Shown in pieces: positions 60,377 through 64,000 of a DNA stretch of 64,000 nucleotides (the first letter of the stretch is position 1; every line of letters starts with the position of its first letter). Under the pieces are notes generated by a model that searched no databases, was not told the origin of the DNA, and saw nothing but the letters and a program-made list of their open reading frames with translations. Source of the DNA: Effrenium voratum (Eukaryota; Sar; Dinophyceae; Suessiales; Symbiodiniaceae); contig CAUJNA010002779.1 in assembly GCA_963377175.1 (NCBI GenBank), positions 446,882-510,881 of the forward strand, in the 5' to 3' direction. The position numbers and the translations under genes are program-made.

Positions 60377-62687
60377 GTACATGCATGCATACATACGAGA
60401 GAGGGAGAGTGGGGAGAGAGAGGCTTGGGGGGATGGGGAGGATGGGAGCAGAGGGAGGGAGAGAGGACGACAGAACACACAAGGGAGACAAGGAAGAGAG
60501 GAAGAAGGAGAAAAGGGAGAGGACAATGTCGGCGGACTGAGCCGGAGGCTCTAAAGTTTAGGCGCAAACCCATAATATTAGACACACCCTTTGTCGCACT
60601 AAGAACTTGTGGAAGGGGACCTAGATCAATTTCCTCTTGAAGGGGACCTCACAGGGAGCCAGCCAAGTGGAAACTCATCTCACAGGTGCTTGTAAAAAGG
60701 CCCGTGCTGCGACACATCTCATTAGCAAACAATTCTCTAAAACCACATCTGGATTTGCACCAAAGTTGAGAGGGCCAGAATGAGTTAGTTGCCCTTTGGA
60801 TTCTCTTTGGCTTTGCCTTGCTTCCCTTCAAAACAGCGCGCAATCAACATAACTGTTGAGTCAGTGAAGACGCGTGCGCATGACCTCATTCATGACCAAG
60901 TTCATGCCAACCTTCTCCAAAACTGGTGTGTGTGTGTGTGCGCGACTGTTCCCGTGACTGTGTCTGAGACTGTGATTGACGCTATGCTGCTCCGAAGATG
61001 AGGCGCGGGGTTTTCCTGCCGGCTGGAAAAATCGAGCGCCTGGATGTATCAGGTGGAACGGAGCCTTTCTGTCTTCAACATCGCGGACCGGTGCGGTGAG
61101 GGCTTCATCATGCGGGAGGACTTCCTAATCTTCCAACTGTGCAACTGCTCTTTGCTATTTCAAGCGTCTAGTCATGCGCAAACAGTTTCTTCTATCACCT
61201 TGGGAAGGAAGCCGATAGGTGCACTAAGGATAATTTCAGATTAATCGGACCGTACCAATCAGAAGGGTTCCCCCAAATTCATCATGCCTCACTTCTCATG
61301 ATCCATCCATAGACTTTGTTCATCCAACTCGGACAATAAAGAGGACGCCACCGAAAAACTGAGAAATCACCGGAAGCGTGTGTTTACTGAGTTGCGTATG
61401 ATTGCGAATCACTCCTGCGCAAGCTGTGAGTTTGGTTCGCTCTCAAAGCCAAAAGCTGTCAGGACGCCTTTCGGTCCATTGAGGTCTCAGCCACACGTCG
61501 CAGCTCTTGCTGAAGTTCCCCTGCCATACCTGGTAGGCGAACTTCAACTGTCGCACTGTGGCCGAGGTGTGTATGGAAACTCGGGACAGGAGAGCCGCTA
61601 CCAACTCATCATGCTTCTCTCCGCCAGGCTCCTTAACAGGATGAGTGTTGCATCCATCTATAAAGAATCAAAAAACACGTTCAATGAGGCATGACAAGGC
61701 TTTGTGTCCGTTCATTCGTTGTGTCACAACCCGTTTGTGGAAGGACAAACCATCATGCGCCATCATTTGAGCTTGGATTCCATGTGCCGCAACAGTATCT
61801 GTGATCCCCTGGCAAAAGGCCAAAATTCCACACCGAGTGGTTCAAGCGACGGTCAAGGGACGCCGACCGAGTCATAAGTCATAATCCAAAACCGGTACTA
61901 CAATGGTCGATCCCCAGAACCATGTAAAGACTTAAAACGGCGGCCTTCAGGCCCCAATTTAGGGCAAGAGGAATATCCCTTAGCAACCTTCTACCCGGGT
62001 TTTGAGCGAGTGGCTGATCTAAAGTTTGGAGCATAATTACGAGCACATCATCCGAGCCCACATAATACTTGACTTGTTCCCCAAAGGACATCAGCAAATC
62101 GGCTCGGCGCAATGTTTGCGTTCAAGACGGGGAACTCTGGTGGGCACATGTCACATGTCCTCCTCAAACTTTGGCTCTTAACGCTTGCCCAGTGCCAATC
62201 AGTCCGTCCGGCAATGCAAGTGCTCTTTTTGCGGCAACAAACAATCCGGCGCAACACAAATCATCCAGCACGCAGCAAACCCCACATCGTTTGCGCAAAA
62301 GAACCCGGGGAGCTCCCTTCTGCGTTTAAGGATCAGCTCCGGCTAAGGCTCCTTCCCCGACATCTGAGATGGGAACTCCCTCTTGTGCAAAAAATAAAAG
62401 ACACTACTGGAAATCCGAGCCCGGTCAACCCCTGACCAAGTAAGCACGCAGTTCGCAAGAAATACAAATACTGGACAAATCGGATATTCCCATTGTTCGG
62501 ACATGTTGCCAAAGCCCCACACTCTGAAACGTTTCGCAAGCAACACATACTCTTTTTTGAGCGCAACATGTTTTGCAAAGGAAAACCTCGACAAAAAAAC
62601 GGTCGATGGTGAGCACATGCAGCTAAGTTGTAAAGTCCTTGAACCGGTCCAACGGCCTCTGGAGCCATGTAGGGGGGCGTTCCAGAC
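53463..62687 (-). CDS. Serine/threonine protein kinase, C-lobe and C-terminus (multi-exon, partial)
   Basis: Exons (minus): 62687-62654 (SGTPPYMAPEA, activation segment and APE motif), 57333-57267 (SAGCMLFFLLSGRLPFNAATVK, subdomain IX; its first base G would complete the Trp codon of D-x-W), 56790-56716 (FPKAVQQEPDWAAGL), 53849-53718 (MLQKKEHQRPTAQVCLKD, the conserved Arg of subdomain XI, then a tail) and 53621-53463 (LFWEDRNTALRADGFVDLGI, then a stop). From 57333 down all joins are in phase, using a GA donor (GTCAAG|GACTGG), GT donors and AG acceptors. A short exon carrying the D-x-W part is still missing, and the N-lobe, HRD and DFG are not seen in the window. The SAGCMLFFLLSG stretch resembles CDPK/CaMK-type kinases. 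The intron 53717-53622 is exactly a family B element. The CATA satellite lies in the 57334-62653 interval. Confidence 0.6.
53622..53717 (-). mobile_element. Family B element coinciding exactly with a kinase intron
   Basis: On the minus strand it begins TGG|GTGTGGCTCGG and ends GAGCCACAG|CC; the terminal GTGTGGCTC/GAGCCAC are inverted repeats. Its length is 96 bp, a multiple of three, with no in-frame stop, so the flanking kinase frame is preserved whether it is spliced or retained. Confidence 0.75.
54700..55105. repeat. Long imperfect inverted repeat (arms about 140 bp, loop about 100 bp)
   Basis: The left arm runs from ACAATTGCCTGTTTCCCATG through CTTAAGACTTGTTTTC and CCCCTGTTGGTTTTAAAGGG to CCACCAATTAAGATGG. 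The right arm gives the complement in reverse order (CCATGTTAATTGGTGGG, AACCAACAAGGGGAAC, AATCTTAAGCAAC, CATGGGAAACAAGCAGTTGT). It looks like a foldback element or two head-to-head copies of one family. Confidence 0.8.
56127..56516. repeat. Direct repeats of about 144 bp flanking a family B element
   Basis: 56127-56271 and 56373-56516 are over 90% identical by eye (GTTTCTGTTGGCTTAA, AATAGTTTGCCCAGCTG, GGGGGGACACATGCTG). The family B copy 56267-56374 fills the gap between them. Confidence 0.85.
56267..56374. mobile_element. Family B introner-like element, copy 9
   Basis: AAATGGCCGTGGGTCAAAAA at the left and TTTTGACCCACACCCATTT at the right, inverted including the AAATGG/CCATTT flank. Confidence 0.85.
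56550..56657. mobile_element. Family D introner-like element, copy 4 (intact)
   Basis: CCATTTGCTTCAGTCCCC and TTCTTAAGCAAATGGAAG ends, with AGTGATAGATTCCGTTTAAA inside. It lies in the kinase intron between exons 56790-56716 and 53849-53718. Confidence 0.85.
57088..57184. mobile_element. Family D introner-like element, copy 5 (degraded left end)
   Basis: ACCTGGAAAAAATGCAGATA, then CCAGAAGTGACAAACTGG and TTTCAGCAAATGGAAG. It lies in the kinase intron between 57333-57267 and 56790-56716. Confidence 0.65.
57856..60373. repeat. About 2.5-kb CATA satellite with CATTA/TGCA interruptions
   Basis: (CATA)n arrays separated by short (CATTA)n blocks at about 57893-57960, 58376-58445, 59064-59110, 60041-60075 and 60143-60150. 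All reading frames are open only because of the repeat. The 3' edge passes through CATATGTACATGCATG into the purine-rich unit at 60374. Confidence 0.97.
60374..60560. repeat. Purine-rich repeat unit, copy 2
   Basis: A near-identical copy of 1-184 directly after the CATA satellite. It ends at the same GCTCTAAAGTTT boundary. Confidence 0.9.
61053..61140 (+). CDS. EF-hand exon on the plus strand
   Basis: After ATGTATCAG|GTG the plus frame reads VERSLSVFNIADRCGEGFIM and REDFLIFQL. The loop DRCGEGFIMRED has D1, E5, G6, I8 and D12 with a proper E-helix before it and F-helix after. Position 3 is Cys, so calcium binding may be weak. It lies inside the large intron of the minus-strand kinase, so it is either a nested opposite-strand gene, a pseudogene fragment, or evidence that the kinase exons belong to two genes. 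The exon end near 61140 is uncertain. Confidence 0.45.
61150..62640. other. No further gene recognised
   Basis: Open frames on both strands without motifs. The exon of the kinase carrying the D-x-W segment should lie between 57334 and 62653, but I could not find it. Confidence 0.4.
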
Positions 62688-62914
62688 CTCGGCCAAGGCT
62701 GTGAGGTGCCCGGTGAAAAACACCCAACGGTCCAGATACTGGGTGAGAAGCAAAGGAAGAAACACCACCACTCACCGACTAGCTTGACTCTGCTTGACCG
62801 GCCTGAACAACTGTCACATGGCTAACAGCCTGTTGGCCCATTCCTACTGTAGGGAAGTCTGGTGCCAAACCGGGAGAGGCTTACGTTTCGTGCCCTATGC
62901 CAAGCAATTGTTGT

Positions 62915-62985
62915 TGTGTTCTTGATGTTGTGGTTGTGGTTCTTGTTGTCGTTGTTGTTGGTGGCGGTGGGTGGCGGCGGCGACG
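62915..62985. repeat. GTT/GTGG low-complexity tract
   Basis: TTGTTGTTGTGGTTGTGG-like sequence grading into GGCGGTGGGTGGCGGCGGCG. It is probably non-coding. Confidence 0.75.
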
Positions 62986-62989
62986 CTGT

Positions 62990-64000
62990 CCTTCAATGAC
63001 TATCCCAAAAACAGCCCCAAGTTCACCCATCCCATGGGTCAAAGATATGGGCCTGCACGTGGAGGCATATTGTGGCGATGGTGATTGCAGCAAGCAAATC
63101 TAATTCTCATTTGCCCAAAGGACCCAGAAATAAACGGTTAACCTTTTGGGACCTTTACTAAAATGGACCAAAAAGAGAAAACGAAAAGGTCAAAAGGTCG
63201 GCTTTGGGCAAGTGAGAATTCCACCTGGTTGGTCTCGTTTCAGCTTCATGCCAACCATTTGCTTTGGGCTTTTGTCCGGAGCCATGGAAATGTGAGATCC
63301 CCCGAACGCTTCTGTACGCATCTTTGCTCCCAGGTAACACGTATGCAAGTCCGCTGACGCAAATGCGGAAGAATGCTACGGCCTGTTTCTGTGGGTTCGT
63401 CGTCTTTGTCAGCAATTGGGCAAGCCGGCTAAACTCTGCCTCCAGTCACACGGGAGAATTTGGTTGTAGCCAAATTCGCGTGAGCTTCTTTTAATCATAG
63501 TAGACCTTTTGCGACCATAGCGACAAAGAAGCTCCAAACCACGGAAATCAACAGGTCGGCAGTAGGGAAGAAAGTCTTTCACTGGAAATACCTACCACGC
63601 TTCCAGCACTGAACCAGAAATCATTCGAATCCAGGCTTCCCAACGTAACATGTTTGACCGCCATCACCATAGTAAAGGTTCCAATTCAGTTTGTTGCCAG
63701 CCATGTTGCCGAATGCCAGACTCGCTCGCTGGGATCCGGGCACAACATCACTTCTGTCAGTGGAGCGTGCAAAGACCTGATGACGCTGGATGCATTGGCC
63801 GCTCATAAATACACAAGTCGAAATAATATGCACTGATTGCTACATCATGCTACATCTCACCGAGCAGAATGAAGGAATTCCTAATCGACTCTCATGGGCA
63901 AGCTCAGGCTACTCCCAGGCGGGTAGAACTGGTTTGGTACATATAGTGGAAGCAGGGCCTGTGCGAACGCCTCCAATGACATGCGAAGGATGCCTACAAG
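62990..64000. other. No gene recognised
   Basis: I looked here for the kinase N-lobe, HRD and DFG motifs on the minus strand and did not find them. No element ends are recognised. Confidence 0.4.

Noticed and set aside
57930..60640. Open frames of up to 880 codons on plus and many on minus (HTYI or MYVC repeats)
   Set aside because: They are translations of the CATA satellite; four-base units leave all frames open.

Overview
This window looks like nuclear DNA of a dinoflagellate, most plausibly a Suessiales/Symbiodiniaceae-type genome (inference, not proven). The reasons are internal. Short GC-rich exons are scattered through long AT-richer introns full of repeats. The introns I could resolve by reading-frame phase use GT, GC and apparently GA donors, and their acceptors are mostly AG followed by G. 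Genes sit head to tail on one strand. Calcium-dependent-kinase-like and EF-hand sequences recur. No prokaryotic operons, rRNA, tRNA or CRISPR array were found. The long open frames that dominate a naive ORF scan are microsatellite translations and are not genes.

Layout. 2.2-3.1 kb: a two-exon alpha/beta-hydrolase (-). 4.2-7.5 kb: the C-terminal part of a CDPK-like EF-hand protein (-). 8.2-13.6 kb: an eight-exon gene (-) whose exon phases all close, giving a 304-residue protein of unknown function. 13.7-14.9 kb: the 3' end of another EF-hand gene (-), whose stop lies 106 bp before the next gene's start. 19-51 kb: at least a dozen well-bounded exons, all read on the minus strand, from unidentified genes. 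They are interrupted by minisatellites (45-bp unit at 28 kb, 56-bp unit at 33.5 kb, 126-bp dimer at 32.6 kb) and by a 1.2-kb CA-rich satellite (45.7-46.9 kb). 53.5-62.7 kb: C-lobe exons of a serine/threonine protein kinase (-), with a ~2.5-kb CATA satellite (57.9-60.4 kb) in one intron. 61.05 kb: one EF-hand exon on the plus strand, the only well-supported exception to minus-strand coding.

The most interesting system here is a population of short (about 80-150 bp) terminal-inverted-repeat elements of at least seven families (A, B, D, E, H, J, K), roughly 35 copies. The ends of A, B, E and J already contain donor-like and acceptor-like bases. In the kinase gene a 96-bp family-B element coincides exactly with an intron and is also an in-frame, stop-free insertion. 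In the 8.2-13.6 kb gene a 39-bp exon is bordered on one side by family J and on the other by family E. These behave like introner elements (intron-generating DNA transposons), a class reported from dinoflagellates and other algae. Here several unrelated families appear to have been active side by side.

Limits: all functional calls come from motif recognition by eye. No alignment, transcript or database search was possible. Exon joins are supported by splice-like bases plus reading-frame phase, not by RNA.
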